This document shows positions 44,704-55,754 of a stretch of 64,000 bases of DNA, one piece after another. Made by a program: the position numbers and the translations under genes. Location: NCBI GenBank assembly GCA_024516035.1, contig CM044961.1, positions 12,685,800-12,749,799 on the forward strand. The letters are read 5' to 3'. The stretch's first letter is position 1. Every line of letters begins with the position of its first letter. Source of the DNA: Bactericera cockerelli. Its lineage: Eukaryota; Arthropoda; Insecta; Hemiptera; Triozidae. A model generated the notes under the pieces. The model had not been told where the DNA came from. It saw only the letters and a list, made by a program, of their open reading frames with translations, and ran no database searches.

Positions 44704-45669
44704 ATAGTTGTATGCTGCAATAAAATTTAAAGATTGGTGACTACCTTAAATATATTCAGTGAATAAACCAAGACATAAATTTATTTATTGAAATGTTTAC
44801 CTCTATGATGTACATACTCGTACATACTCGATACTCGTACATATAGGTAAAAATTGTTACTTTCTCAATTATTTAAAACCACCAATTATAATTTTGATAG
44901 GCTGTTTTATTATGAATCTCGTTTTAGGATCTTACTAAACATGTAAAATTACGTACCTATGTATATTTTGTCACACAAACAATACTTTTTAAGTATTTCT
45001 CAATCTTGAAAATTGTAAATTGTCTACTGTTTGCTACTTATGTTATTGATAATAGTCAACATATTATGTAGACATCTTTGAAAGTACGTACACGACTAAC
45101 CATCAAGATGAAAAGTTAAAGACCATACTTACTTTGTATTTAATAACAGAAGAAAAAAAAAAAACAATACTAAAAGTTTGGTGACTTTTCAACTTTAAAA
45201 GGTAAAAAGTTCAATCGTAATAAAAGTATGCTATAGGTTATCCTCAGGATTCCCAGGATTTTACACATATAATATGAAGGGTTTTCTTTCTTGCCTGCTT
45301 CCTTCTTCAAGGATATTTCTTTGTGGTATTCTGTTGGAGACTTCTTAGATGTGCAGAAATCTTGATACTTTCAAATTTAACATACTCGTATATCTAAAGA
45401 AGAGATAAAGAGATTCAGTTCAGTTTATGTCGATAATTGGATTCAATAATTATTCTATCTATAATAACAATTCCGTGTCCGTTAGATATTTGCAGCTTTC
45501 TAAATTACGGTGGTGAGAGGATTATATGGACGGATGTTATGTCTAGGCTCCTTTCACGTCTATTGATTCTATTTGGTTTTAAGATCGTGTTTTTGAGTTA
45601 TTATTATTAATATGAGCGGGGTTTCACCCTCCATTGCCTGAGAATCATACCAGCTACACACATTAACCT
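44704..45669. other. Non-coding AT-rich stretch
   Basis: I see only a short family G-related fragment at 45,620-45,675. Confidence 0.6.
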
Positions 45670-45935
45670 CACGATGGAAAGTCCTGGGTTCGGACCCCAG
45701 AGCCGACAATAAAAATATTTTCAAAATTTGATTACAGTTGTTTGTGAGTTTTGGTTACAGTTGTTTGATACCTACCTTTTGGGAGAACTCGTTTTGGCCC
45801 AGCACCTACATAAATTTCAAGTATTGCGTCACTTCTCGACCATCAGAGGGTAGACTAGTCATACTACTGGATGGAAAAGCTACAATACAGACCACAAGCG
45901 TCTACAGTAGCTGCTGTTTCATAGCTACGGAATAA
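45670..45935 (+). repeat. SINE family E copy
   Basis: B box GGGTTCGGACCCCAG is followed by the GATTACAGTTGTTTG and CAAGCGTCTACAGTAGCTGC body. Confidence 0.8.
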
Positions 45936-46787
45936 AAAGATCAAGACACATGCAGATATACGATCCAGCCCCAAAACTGATTCAGTCGATTATTGTTCCG
46001 GTGAACTCATGACCATGACCCCTAGCCCTGCACTTACCTCAATAGCTCTTTATAATTTTTTGGCTTTTCCAGTAAAGGAACTGTCTCACTCCAGTTTTCC
46101 AGAGAGACTTGATTCATTCAGTTGATGTCTTGCGATGACACTTTCCATTTTAATGAAGTGATCCATTTTTGGAGTACAGGAATAGAATTGTTCGTTTTTG
46201 CGAAATTTGGGATGTGATCTATTTCCGGTAAACTTTACTGGAAATTTTGAATTATTTTGAACCTTAGCGAATTTTTTCAAACGATTATTTTATTTTTCGC
46301 ATGTTATTGAGTAAAATAGGTGTTGGCCAAATTTTGAGAAATCTAACTTTTTGTGTTCACTTCAATACTCGGTACTGATTTTGCACACTGGCTAAAATTT
46401 CTAGTTAGGATTTTGTGATTTTTTATTTATATTACAATTATACAATACAAATTACAAACATAATATTTTTCTCTCCATTTCTCTGACGCAAGTCAGATAG
46501 CGGCGCTGGGAGCTCCAGCAGTAGCGACTCGAGTAGCGACCCTCAGTGGAAAGAAGGAGTTCCCACGGCGCGAGAGAAAAATCCCTCGGCACGAGAGAAA
46601 AATCCCTCGGCACGTGAGAAAAATCTATTGAGCGTAGGGAGAAATTTCCCAGATCCCACTTTCAGCTCTATCGGACTTGTACTTCGGGAGATATGCCAGT
46701 ATTTTAATAAGCTCATTTAAAAGTTTCAGCTGAATCCGACATGTAGTTCTCGAGTTTTACGAGGACACACATTTAATAATGAATTGG
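45936..46787. other. Non-coding stretch with a GC-rich patch
   Basis: 46,485-46,700 is moderately GC-rich and holds a 21-bp tandem repeat. No exon signals were accepted. Confidence 0.5.
46565..46628. repeat. 21-bp tandem repeat, 3 copies
   Basis: The unit CTCGGCACGAGAGAAAAATC plus C occurs three times with single-base changes. Confidence 0.8.
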
Positions 46788-46990
46788 CCGACCTCCGTGG
46801 CTCAGTGGTTAAGAGCATTGGTTACTGACCCGGAGGTTGCGGGTTCAAATCCCGGCGGAGCGGAAATTTCTGACCGAAATTTTCCGTTTCCGGAATGGCA
46901 TGGATGTAGAGGTAAAGTGCCCTGAAGTAATACGAAAGCGGTTCCGGGGCACACTTACCTTTTAAAAAAGAAAAAAAAAAAAAAACTAAA
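46788..46990 (+). repeat. SINE family D copy with A-rich tail
   Basis: The head is very tRNA-like (GTGGCTCAGTGGTTAAGAGC and GCGGGTTCAAATCCCGGCGG). A tRNA-unrelated body and an (A)n tail at 46,968-46,985 follow. The body and tail argue against a functional tRNA. Confidence 0.8.
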
Positions 46991-47397
46991 TCGAGACAAA
47001 AAACCATTAATATTTAATCATTACAAAATATGTGTCTACTCATCTACTGTCTAGTAGGGGTATGTACTAACGTTGACAATAAATCGAAAATTCTCTTTTA
47101 TTGCTGAACAAAGTTTCAATATTATATCTGGCAACATTGGAAATATAAGCTAGAAATATTTACACCTCCACCCTCGGGTGCCCGGGGTTAATGCTTCGCG
47201 ACACTGCGTGCGGTTTACGAGCTATAAGCAAACTTTTCTGGAACAGATTCCAAACTTCATTCCCGCTTTCCGGTTAAGAATTTCTAAAATTATTTTCCTC
47301 ATCTCTTATCATATTTATCATAATCTTTTATTTAAACTATTATACTATCACCAAAAAACATTTATCTACATGTTTTAGATAAATATCTAGTAGAATA
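46991..47397. other. Non-coding stretch
   Basis: No gene is seen. Confidence 0.6.
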
Positions 47398-47530
47398 GGG
47401 TCCATTTCGCCAGCACCAACACCTTTGAAATGTAATATTTTTTTTTTTACATGAGTATTTTGTGCTATTATGTGCAGCAAACCCCGAATTTTGTGCTAAA
47501 ACACCAAGGGCGCTACGCCCATTTCAATTT
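47398..47530. repeat. Dispersed repeat matching 12,420-12,560
   Basis: It shares two long nearly identical blocks with the other copy; the class is unknown. Confidence 0.8.
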
Positions 47531-47883
47531 AATACATAATAAGAGTAAAAAGGAACACCTTGAATTCAAGGTCAGTCTGGTAAATAGTAAGTTTCTTTTA
47601 AGATTCTCATTATAACTATTTGTGTTAATAAAAGAATCGTGCATGATATCACAATAAAATAACTCGAACCATCGACTCCCAGGTTTGTATGTACTTTATA
47701 ACTAGGTATGTATGCGAACAATTTTAAAAGAACCATTCAAAAAAATATTTAAAAAAATTAAAAAAAATTTAAACCAGTTTTGCGAATAACATGCGAATAA
47801 TTTCAAATCGAGCCTAGTAAAATTTGTTGAAAAATATTAAAAATATTACAAAGTATTTTATGTCTATGAAAAAAGACGGAAAT
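47531..47883. other. Non-coding stretch
   Basis: It holds a degenerate family A trace (ACTCGAACCATCGACTCCCAG at 47,660). Confidence 0.5.
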
Positions 47884-48200
47884 CTCTAAACCAGGCGTGC
47901 ACAATCTGCGGCCCGCGGGCCGCATTGATTTTTTATTTAAATTGGATAAATAATAAATTAAGAAGATAATCAAAGATGAGTGCAATATTTTATTTTGAAA
48001 AAAAAAAATCTTGAAATTGAATTATTGAACCATGTTTCCTTAATTAATTATATTACCACTTGACTTTAACGACGTAGTTTTCCTCAAATTGCCATTCGTT
48101 ACCTATAATACCTAGCTACCTACCTACTACGCACGAGACTGAGAGCAAAGAACACTAGAACAGCGCTCACAAGAAAAGTTGCATCCAGGGAAAGGAACTA

Positions 48201-48434
48201 TCTTAATATATAAATGTCAAAGTCACTCACTGACCACTGACTGATCATCGCTCTACAGCCCAAACCGTAAGTCCTAGGAAGCTGAAATTTGGTAGGTAGC
48301 TTTGTCTTATAGTCTAGATGTGCAATAAGACGGGATTTTTCGAAATTCCCACTACAACACCTGCCATTGGCGAAAAAGGATTTTTTGCTTTCACGGCCAT
48401 GCCTCGGCCCGCAAAGCGGGCGACAGCCTGCTTG
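48201..48434 (+). mobile_element. Helitron-like non-autonomous element, nested in hAT copy
   Basis: It starts TCTTAATATATAAATG after an A and ends near GACAGCCTGCTTG before a T. A 3' hairpin GCCCGC-AAA-GCGGGC (48,407-48,421) lies 13 bases before the end. The usual CTAG end is mutated to CTTG. It is homologous, inverted, to 50,723-50,977. Confidence 0.8.
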
Positions 48435-48490
48435 TAAATAATATTGCCGTTCTCATGCGTGCGCCATGTTCCAACTTGTCGATGCTGGAG

Positions 48491-48522
48491 GTTCACAGGA
48501 GTTGTTTACAACTCCTGTGAAC
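48491..48522. other. 32-bp palindrome with 15-bp arms
   Basis: GTTCACAGGAGTTGT, TT, ACAACTCCTGTGAAC, inside the long hAT copy. Confidence 0.85.
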
Positions 48523-48935
48523 AACTATTTTCCGCTATGAAACACATAAAATCTTCTTCCCGCTCTCGCCTCACAGACGAACATTAGGAATCATGTTTGA
48601 GGGTGACCATTTCAAATATCGAACCCAATATTGACAGAATAATCAAAGGGAAAACACAAATCCACTCATCACATTGATGTTCTTTGTAAGGTACAGGTAT
48701 GAAACTGTATTTATCTTCCGAGATAAAATACATTATTAATAAAGAATTATTGTTTATTAATACCGAAATTTCGGCTTATTATTTGACATCATTCATTACA
48801 AATCTAGCATTGGTTTCTACCCATCATAGAAACCTAACCTACTTTTGTCGTGAAACTAGGTGCGGCCCGCGGCCAAATATTTATGGCAAAATGTGGCCCG
48901 CGGCCTCATTGAGTTTGTGCACACCTGCTCTAAAG

Positions 48936-49783
48936 GTATTCCAGTTTTGAAAATATTTAAATAATAAATTCAAAAAGACCAGAGGAAATTTTTCAGAGAA
49001 AAAGAAACCGAGAGAATAAAAGAGGAAAAAAAAGGTAATTATTATTATTATATAGACTGTAATTTTTATATAAGATATTGAGAAAGACAGGATGGGGGTT
49101 GGGCAGTTAAAAAAAAGCTGTAAATTAAATGACAAAATCATCCCACAAAAAATAAAAAAAGGATGGATAGAAAATTTTAATGAGAAACAAGACTTCTTCA
49201 GAAAAAGATAATATAAAATTTATTAACAATAATAACACTCTTTGCTGGAGGGGCCGTAAAGAATTTTTATTTTTTTCTGTCGGAGGTAGAAAGTAATTTT
49301 AATATTGCATTATTTAATGGACTTGCTTCGGGTTAGCCATTACCATTTTGAAAAAAGCTGTGGAAATGTTGGGAGAAAATTTCAATTTTAATATTAAAAA
49401 ATGTGTCATTTACTGGCCTTGTACCTAGTTTGTACGACTCGTATTACTGTGAGGAGAAATTTTCGAGAAAAAAAAAGAGAAAAGAGCATTTCTGTGTTAA
49501 TAAGAGGCGATTTTTTAACAGACCTGTGTTAATAAATATAATTACCTACTAAGTATTATTAAATGTACAGTGTCAGCAGGGCCTTACAGAAAGCACTCTC
49601 ACTTTCAAAGTCCCCAAATCTCTCTTTCAACCGTCAAAATTTCTCTCAGAATGACCCGTCAAAAACAACTACCTAGGTATAGTATAGTAGTGCTTTATTT
49701 AGACTGTCGGCTCGAGACAGGAAGTCCCATTACGCTAACAGTTTAACTACCTAGGTATCTGAAACTCTCGAAAACAACGTTCA
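48936..49783. other. Non-coding AT-rich stretch
   Basis: I see no gene. Confidence 0.6.
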
Positions 49784-50012
49784 ACCCTTTTCCGCTAGTT
49801 TAGTGGTCAAGGCGCTGTCTGGTAATCCAGGGGTCGCAGGTTCGAAGCCCAGCCATGACATGACAGCTCATCTTCCCATTCGGGATTTTGGCCAGTTAAT
49901 AATACGTATTTAATTTGTTTTTGCCATTGTGAGGCATGGCCATTGTTTTGGGCTTACTGCTGGAATTATGGGACTCAATAGTCCTGGCAATATAAGTAAG
50001 AAGGTGTTATAA
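49784..50012 (+). repeat. SINE family B-like copy with variant head
   Basis: The head GCTAGTTTAGTGGTCAAGGC with B box GGTTCGAAGCCC precedes the ACATGACAGCTCATC tail. Confidence 0.8.
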
Positions 50013-50035
50013 TTACTTATTTGCTAGGATGTCTC

Positions 50036-50062
50036 CTCTCGAGGGTGTAAGCACCCCTCGAG
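50036..50062. other. Hairpin, 9-12 bp stem
   Basis: CTCTCGAGGGTG and CACCCCTCGAGAG around TAAG, with one bulge. Confidence 0.7.
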
Positions 50063-50407
50063 AGTGTTACACCAGGAGCGGATCTATGATAATAAAGTCT
50101 TCTGCTGTTGTGTTGTGTTCACAATGTGAGGAGGATATTAGTCGTGGACCTGATTGTCCACCGTATTCTCCCCCGTGGTCATTCCCCTGGGTAGTCTCAT
50201 CATTAATCTGATGGGAAAATACTTTTGGGGTTTTGGAATGATTCACAACGGCCACTTTTGCACATTGTGAACTATGCTCACAGGAATCGTCTGTATGAGA
50301 CTTTCGACCTGTGAGGGCTGATTGCAGATGTTGCTATCTGGGCGATGGGATCACCTACCCTTACGCCATTTTATTATTATTATTATTACTGAATTGATGG
50401 CTGATGA
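50063..50407. other. Non-coding stretch
   Basis: An open frame at 50,029-50,211 starts in a hairpin and has no motif. Confidence 0.5.
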
Positions 50408-50628
50408 TAAATAATAATAATATTTTCGCCTTATTTATACTGCCCGATTGAGACTATTAAAGTCCCATCTTTATTCCAGCAGTAAGCCCAAGACGTATTA
50501 TTAGGTGGTACAAATTCCAAATGGGAGGATAACTTGCCATGTCCCGGCTGGGTTTTGAACCCACGCCCTCTGGAATCTCTGGATTCACAGAGTGCCGCCT
50601 TTACTACTGAGCTACCGGGATAGACTAA
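50408..50628 (-). repeat. SINE family B copy
   Basis: The copy is complete on the minus strand and ends at a (TAA)n tract. Confidence 0.9.
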
Positions 50629-50722
50629 ATATGCTGATCAATGATATAATTATGTATACAACAAGATAACAATATATTATGTAAGAAGCAATCCATCGTA
50701 TCTATTTCGTTTTATAGCATCA

Positions 50723-50977
50723 CTAGCGGGCTGTCGCCCGCTTTGCGGGCCGAGGCATGGCCGTGAAAGCAAAAAATCCTTTTTCGCCAATGGCAGGTGT
50801 TGTAGTGGGAATTTCGAAAAATCCCGTCTTATTGCACATCTAGACTATAAGACAAAGCTACCTACCAAATTTCAGCTTTCTAGGACTTACGGTTTGGGCT
50901 GTAGAGCGATGATCAGTCAGTGGTCAGTGGTCAGTGGTCAGTGGTCAGTGAGTGTCTTTGACATTTATATATTAAGA
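50723..50977 (-). mobile_element. Helitron-like non-autonomous element
   Basis: On the minus strand it starts TCTTAATATATAAATG and ends CTAG, inserted between A and T as Helitrons do. The 3' hairpin (six-base stem, three-base loop) is at 50,736-50,750. A 7-bp motif (TCAGTGG) is expanded near the 5' end. The interior matches 48,201-48,434 closely. Confidence 0.85.
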
Positions 50978-51477
50978 TGACCGATTAAAGTCTAGTTTGT
51001 TTCAGTACATATTTAACGATATTGATGGTGAATTTTTATCGTCTTCAGTAATGGTGTCGGGAAAAGAACAGCTTAAAGCTTTAAAAATATACGGCTAAGA
51101 CACTAATTTTATCTCTCTCTATTTGCGTTAGAGGTTTTCTCCTTTAGTTTATAGCTCTTTCTCAAGGATGACCAGCAGAATTTTATTATTATTTATCAAT
51201 CTATTCTAAGAGACAGACTTGTAACCTGGGGGTCGGTGGTTCAAGTCCGTTAAGCATAAATTTAGTGAAATGAGTTCGTGTGAGGATTTGAAGAACTATG
51301 AAACCACTGAGTTATAGAACGTTCTACAAAACGAGTACATTAAAAAATGTAATAGGTAAATAGGGATTTTCGAGTATTTTACCTTATTACCACAACAGCC
51401 CAAAGGGTAATAGATGGCAAGAAATTCATAAGTGTAGTATTATCGAACTTTAAATTTGATCACTCTACCTAATAATA
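50978..51477. other. Non-coding stretch
   Basis: It holds the family A fragment only. Confidence 0.6.
51212..51290 (+). repeat. SINE family A fragment
   Basis: It contains GACTTGTAACCTGGGGGTCG and a short tail. Confidence 0.7.
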
Positions 51478-51625
51478 AGTACAGGTATAGTCAAGTGGTT
51501 AGTGGTTACCGTGGTGGGTTCGAACCAGGAATCCGTTGGTTCGAATCTTACCTAAGGCATGAATTTTTCCTCATTCATTTGCCTGGTGGTTTACCTACCA
51601 CTAAAGAGTGTTTATTTTATTTTTA
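51478..51625 (+). repeat. SINE family C copy
   Basis: A box TAGTCAAGTGGTTAG, B box TGGTTCGAATCTTACC and tail CATGAATTTTTCCTCATTCA are present. Confidence 0.8.
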
Positions 51626-51629
51626 TTTA

Positions 51630-51830
51630 TTTATTTACACTTTATTTTTTATACAATACATACAACAATAAATTATTAACAAAGATAAAAAATTAACAAT
51701 AGGTATTTACAAAATAAGATATAGAAAAAAAATAATAAATTTAAATGTACAATGTTTTGTAATCCGGGGCGAAGTTAATGCCTTAGGCATTCTCTGCCAC
51801 TTAACCCCGGCAGACAAAAAAAGTTTAATT
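51630..51830 (-). repeat. Retroelement 3'-end family
   Basis: A TTATTT/ACACTTTATT-rich stretch is followed by CGGGGCGAAGTTAATGCCTT. Related copies are at 37,310-37,440, 38,525-38,740 and 30,450-30,600. Confidence 0.6.
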
Positions 51831-51951
51831 ATTTTTATTATTATTACGTATTATAAATACCACTTTTATTCTAATGATAATTGAAATCTACTTAATTAAG
51901 CAGAGATATACAAGAAAAAGGGAGGTAACTATCATGATGATGATGTTAATG

Positions 51952-51985
<34 letters not shown>

Positions 51986-52214
51986 GATATTGTCAAATAA
52001 AATGAATTTAAACGAAAAACTCAAAGATTTCTTATCCTAAAAAGTAGGCATATCAATGTATCTGTGAGTTTGAATGGAAGAGCAAGCTTTAAAAAACAAC
52101 AACTGTTTAACAAAAAGCAATGTAGCACAACCTATCAACTGGAATGTTAGAGTGATACAAATACCACGTAGGGAACGGTTCTATTTCTCTTATACATTTC
52201 CGCACAAGTCAGGA

Positions 52215-52800
52215 TGTAGTGATAAGAGAAGTAAGAGAGGGAGAGAAAGGGAAAAGGAAAAAGGAGAGAGGAAGAAGGATAAGGATAGAAGGATGGGAGT
52301 GGTGTGAAAGGGAATGGAGATGCAAGCAGAAGGAGATAAGGACAAATGTAGGAGAGAGAGAGAGAAAGAGAAAGAGACTTGAATGTGTACAAGACGTAAG
52401 AGAGAGAGAGAGGATAAATGTCTAGAAGAAATGAGAGAAGAAGAGAAAGGGAGAAGGAGAGAGAAAGAGGGATGAGGATAGAAAGATGGGAGTGGCGTGA
52501 AAGGAAATGGAGATGGAAGCAGAAGGAGATAAGGACAAATGTAGGGAGAGAGTAGGAGAGAGAGAGAGAGAGAGAGAGACTTGAATGTGTACAAGAAGTA
52601 AAAGAGAAATAGTATAAATGTCTAGAAGAAGTAAAAAAAATAGGTATTTAAGATAGGAAATATACAGAAAGACAAAAGATAGAAAAATAGAGGGAGTGAA
52701 AGAGAAAGAAACACAGAGAAAGAGAGGAAAAAGGAAAAGGAAGGAAGACAAGAAGACTAGCAGGGAGAGAAGGAGGAAGAAGAAGTAGGAATGAGGGGAG
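52215..52800. repeat. GA-rich region with a duplicated ~185-bp block
   Basis: The segment containing AAGGAGATAAGGACAAATGT and GACTTGAATGTGTACAAGA occurs twice (about 52,230-52,400 and 52,435-52,605). Confidence 0.85.
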
Positions 52801-52919
52801 ATAAGTCAATAGAAGAAATCAGAGGCTATTGATTAGGAGAATTTTGAATTCGATTTTTTATTGACAATAAATTATGAATACAATTACTTGTTTTGTATAT
52901 TTTTATTTGTGGTGAAACA

Positions 52920-53076
52920 CAAGGACGAGTGAATCGAAAAATAGGAGAGAAAAAGAGAAATTAGGATAGAGAAAGAGAGCATTCCGGATACAGAATGAAA
53001 GAAGAAGAGAGAGACAAATAAGGAAAGTAGAGTCGTGAGAAAGGGATATAATGTGAAAAAGGGAGATATAAAATGA

Positions 53077-53147
<71 letters not shown>

Positions 53148-53150
53148 GAG
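52920..53150. repeat. GA-rich region ending in pure (GA)n
   Basis: About 53,085-53,141 is uninterrupted GA. Confidence 0.9.
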
Positions 53151-53265
53151 TGATACTAAGTAATCATTGAAACAAAAAGTTTCCCACTGAAAAAAATAAT
53201 ATTGATGCCATTTTTCTACTTGTCAAAGTCAGAGTGCTTTTTGTTCACCCAACGAAACTCCAGGG

Positions 53266-53455
53266 GCGTTATTGTTTTAACAAAAGAGTTTGTTAGGTTT
53301 CATTGTTTTAACAAAACAGTTTGTTATGTTTCAGTGTTTTAACAAAATAGTTTGTTAGGTTTTATTGTTTTAACAAAACAGTTTGTTAGGTTTCATTGTT
53401 TTAACAAATCAGTTTCTTAGGTTTCATTGTTTTGATTAAACAGTTCGTGAGACTT
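53266..53455. repeat. 31-bp minisatellite, about 6 copies
   Basis: The unit TTGTTTTAACAAAACAGTTT plus GTTAGGTTTCA is repeated. Each unit holds the palindrome TGTTTTAACAAAACA. Confidence 0.85.
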
Positions 53456-54529
53456 CTCAAGCAAAGATTGTTTCTTGCAATCCAGAGATTGATTGATTGA
53501 TTGATAATATTATAAATTGTTTTATTGGTTTTTTATTATGTACCTATAATTTCCTTAAGCTAACTTATAATGGCAATTCTGCAAGAAAAAAAAAAAAAAA
53601 AAAAAAACACTCAGGATTACGGGTTTTTTTTTGTATGTCATGAAGAGAATACAATGTGTATGCAATAAAATATTATATACTTTGGTTTTGTCTCTGTCTG
53701 TCGGTCTAAAAAAGTTACTGAGGTGGTAATGTTTTAACAAGACCTTGTTATTTTATTTTTTAATGCATTTTATCTAAAAAAGAATTCAATTTTATATTTA
53801 CAGAGAATATGAGAGATCATTTTTTAATATTTTCAAAAAAGTTCAATCATACAAGATTACAGGAAAAAAACGTCGCTTTTCTGTTCGTGTCGGATAGTGT
53901 AAACAAGGTTTATTTGTATTTTACTTTTTCCAATTACAAAGAGTAAGTATTTCCGCCATTTTGTTCCACTTTATCAATCTCATTTCTCATCTATCAACAT
54001 TTGACATTTTATTGAATCAAGCCAAACGGCACTCTGTGCTGATTTCGTAACATCATCAATAACACTACGACAGAAATACTCTTTTTTTTTTACAAAAACG
54101 AACACAATGCTTCCGATTTCTAATATTAGAAATTTTGCGGAAGTAATAGTTAACACATTACATGGAAAACATGTATCAATGGTTCAAGTCCCAAGGCGAG
54201 ATATTGTGACGTCACTCTTATGACTGACACAATTCATGATGGGATGATGAGAGACTGATGGTTACTCACTGTCTGGCAGTCGTGAACAGCAGATTCCTAA
54301 GAAATCAAGAAACAGAATCCGGCACTGACAGGACTCTTCTTTGAGACATCCAGAAGGGATGAAAAAACTTCACTACTTTGTATGAATTTCCCGGAAGCAT
54401 CACCGCTTTTTCTTTGTTTAATTGGCTCGTGCTGCTGATTCATTACCAGGAATTATTTATTAATATCTGTATTATTCCAATAAAGGTTTCCTCATTAATT
54501 AATCTCCTTTAAAAAGAATAGAAAAAATA
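53456..54529. other. Non-coding stretch
   Basis: It contains poly(A) at 53,587-53,606 and palindromic repeat copy 3. A minus-strand patch at 54,260-54,400 has weak exon-like features and was not accepted. Confidence 0.5.
54095..54150. repeat. Short palindromic repeat, copy 3
   Basis: AACACAATGCTTCCGATTTC continues into TAATATTAGAAATTTTGCGG. Confidence 0.75.
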
Positions 54530-54750
54530 TAGATGAGTGTTTCACAGCCTTTTTTTATTTCGTATCCATGAAACAGGAGCTACTATAGACGCTTGTGGAC
54601 TTTGTTGAAGTTTGCCCATCCCGTAGTATGTCTCCCCTCTGATGGGCGAGAAGAGACACAATATTTCCCATTTAGGTGCTGGGTCAACACGAGCGCACCG
54701 GAAGGTATCCCTTACAAATAACTGTAACCAAATTTAGAATACAATTTTTT
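54530..54750 (-). repeat. SINE family E copy, head truncated
   Basis: It is directly followed by a second copy in the same orientation. Confidence 0.8.
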
Positions 54751-54766
54751 TTAGGTTTTGTCATAA

Positions 54767-54769
<3 letters not shown>

Positions 54770-54804
<35 letters not shown>

Positions 54805-55085
54805 AAAAAATGAGTGTTTCACAGCTTTTTTATCTGGTAGCCATGAAAGAAGAGCTACCGTACACGCTTGTGGTCTGTGTTGTGGCTTGTCCATTCCGTA
54901 GTATGCCTCCTCTCTGATGGGCGAAAAGTGACACAATACTTTCCAATTAGGTGCTGGGTTAACACGAGCGCACGCACCAGAAGGTATCCCTTACAAACTG
55001 TAACCAAATTCAAAATACAAATTTTATGTCGGCTCGGCGGATCGAACCCGGGACCTTCCGCATGGCTTAACATTAATTGAGCTAA
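54770..55085 (-). repeat. SINE family E copy with complete tRNA-like head
   Basis: On the minus strand, A box ATTAGCTCAATTAATG and B box GGGTTCGATCCGCC are followed by the body and a terminal poly(A) (poly(T) at 54,771-54,798 on plus). Confidence 0.85.
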
Positions 55086-55165
55086 TCGCACGCTACTATA
55101 TATGTTTACCAGATAATCGCACGCTCCTATGTTTAACAGCTAATCGCACGCTCCTATGTTTACCA
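55081..55165. repeat. Short tandem repeat, 3 copies of about 29 bp
   Basis: The core AATCGCACGCTCCTATGTTT recurs three times, next to a SINE end that carries the same AATCGCACGCT motif. The array probably grew from the SINE terminus. Confidence 0.75.
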
Positions 55166-55242
55166 TCATGATGCTCAACTTAACACACCTCGATGCTGCA
55201 ACAGTGATAATGATGTATGTGATTTTCTTTTTTCATCTGCAG

Positions 55243-55346
55243 AAGAGTGCAGCTGAAATCATGCAGCTCTGAGATCTCAGGGGACATGCAGTCTGCTCTC
55301 GACTTGACTGCATTGAGCGGGGTCGTACAGAGAAAATGCACTTCTC
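55243..55346 (+). CDS. Possible internal exon, unrecognised
   Basis: A good polypyrimidine tract and acceptor (TTTTTTCATCTGCAG) end at 55,242. After one leading base the following frame is open and not repetitive (RVQLKSCSSEISGDMQSA, then LDLTALSGVVQRKC). A possible donor C|GTAAAA is at 55,347, and an alternative GAG|GTGTGA lies about 50 bp further on. The frame runs on into GA-repeat sequence, which is not plausible coding DNA. The opposite strand is also open, so the case rests on the acceptor and the unremarkable amino-acid composition. No partner exon was found. Confidence 0.3.
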
Positions 55347-55379
55347 GTAAAAATTCAAAATATGTCACGCCAGAAACAA

Positions 55380-55754
55380 CACGAGAGAGAAAATGCGGAG
55401 GTGTGAGAGAGAAGGAGATGGAGACAGAGGGAGAGGACAGGAACATTAAGGAGAGGGAGAGATAGAAAGAGAGTGATATAGAGATAGAAAGAGAGAGAGA
55501 AACAGATAAAGAAATAGATAGAGCACTGGAAGTATGTAGTGATAGAAATAAATAGAGGAAAGAAGGAGAGGAAGAGATAGAAAGACGGAAGGATAGAAGG
55601 AAGGAGAAAGATAGTGTAGTGCAGGGAGAGATGGACGGTTTTTGAAAAAGGGTAAAAAATGAAGAGAAATTGGAGGAGAAAGAAATGGAAAGTTGTGTTT
55701 GCGGAGAGAAATACAGAAAGGCAGAGAAGAGAGGGAGAGAAAGTAGAAGATGAA
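55380..55754. repeat. GA-rich low-complexity leader to the satellite
   Basis: This is irregular GAGA/GATAGA sequence. Confidence 0.7.

Larger units (their letters stand above)
47892..48927. mobile_element. Non-autonomous hAT element, long copy with nested Helitron-like insert
   Basis: The ends are CAGGCGTGCACAA and its inverted partner CAGGTGTGCACAA, next to GC-rich GGCCCGCGG motifs. The 8-bp duplication is CTCTAAAC/CTCTAAAG with one mismatch (47,884-47,891 and 48,928-48,935). Both end blocks match the element at 59,653-60,162. The middle (about 48,060-48,640) is absent from that copy and contains a Helitron-like insert and a 32-bp palindrome. Confidence 0.85.

Noticed and set aside
43245..44720. 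A series of overlapping minus-strand ORFs of 15-residue repeats
   Set aside because: They change frame and end in stops repeatedly; satellite translation is sufficient.
46795..46865. Functional tRNA gene
   Set aside because: The head is tRNA-like but is followed by a SINE body and poly(A), and the acceptor arms do not pair well.
54260..54400. Minus-strand exon ending at GACA|GTGAGT
   Set aside because: The open frame is short, no acceptor was found, and the three frames are equally plausible.
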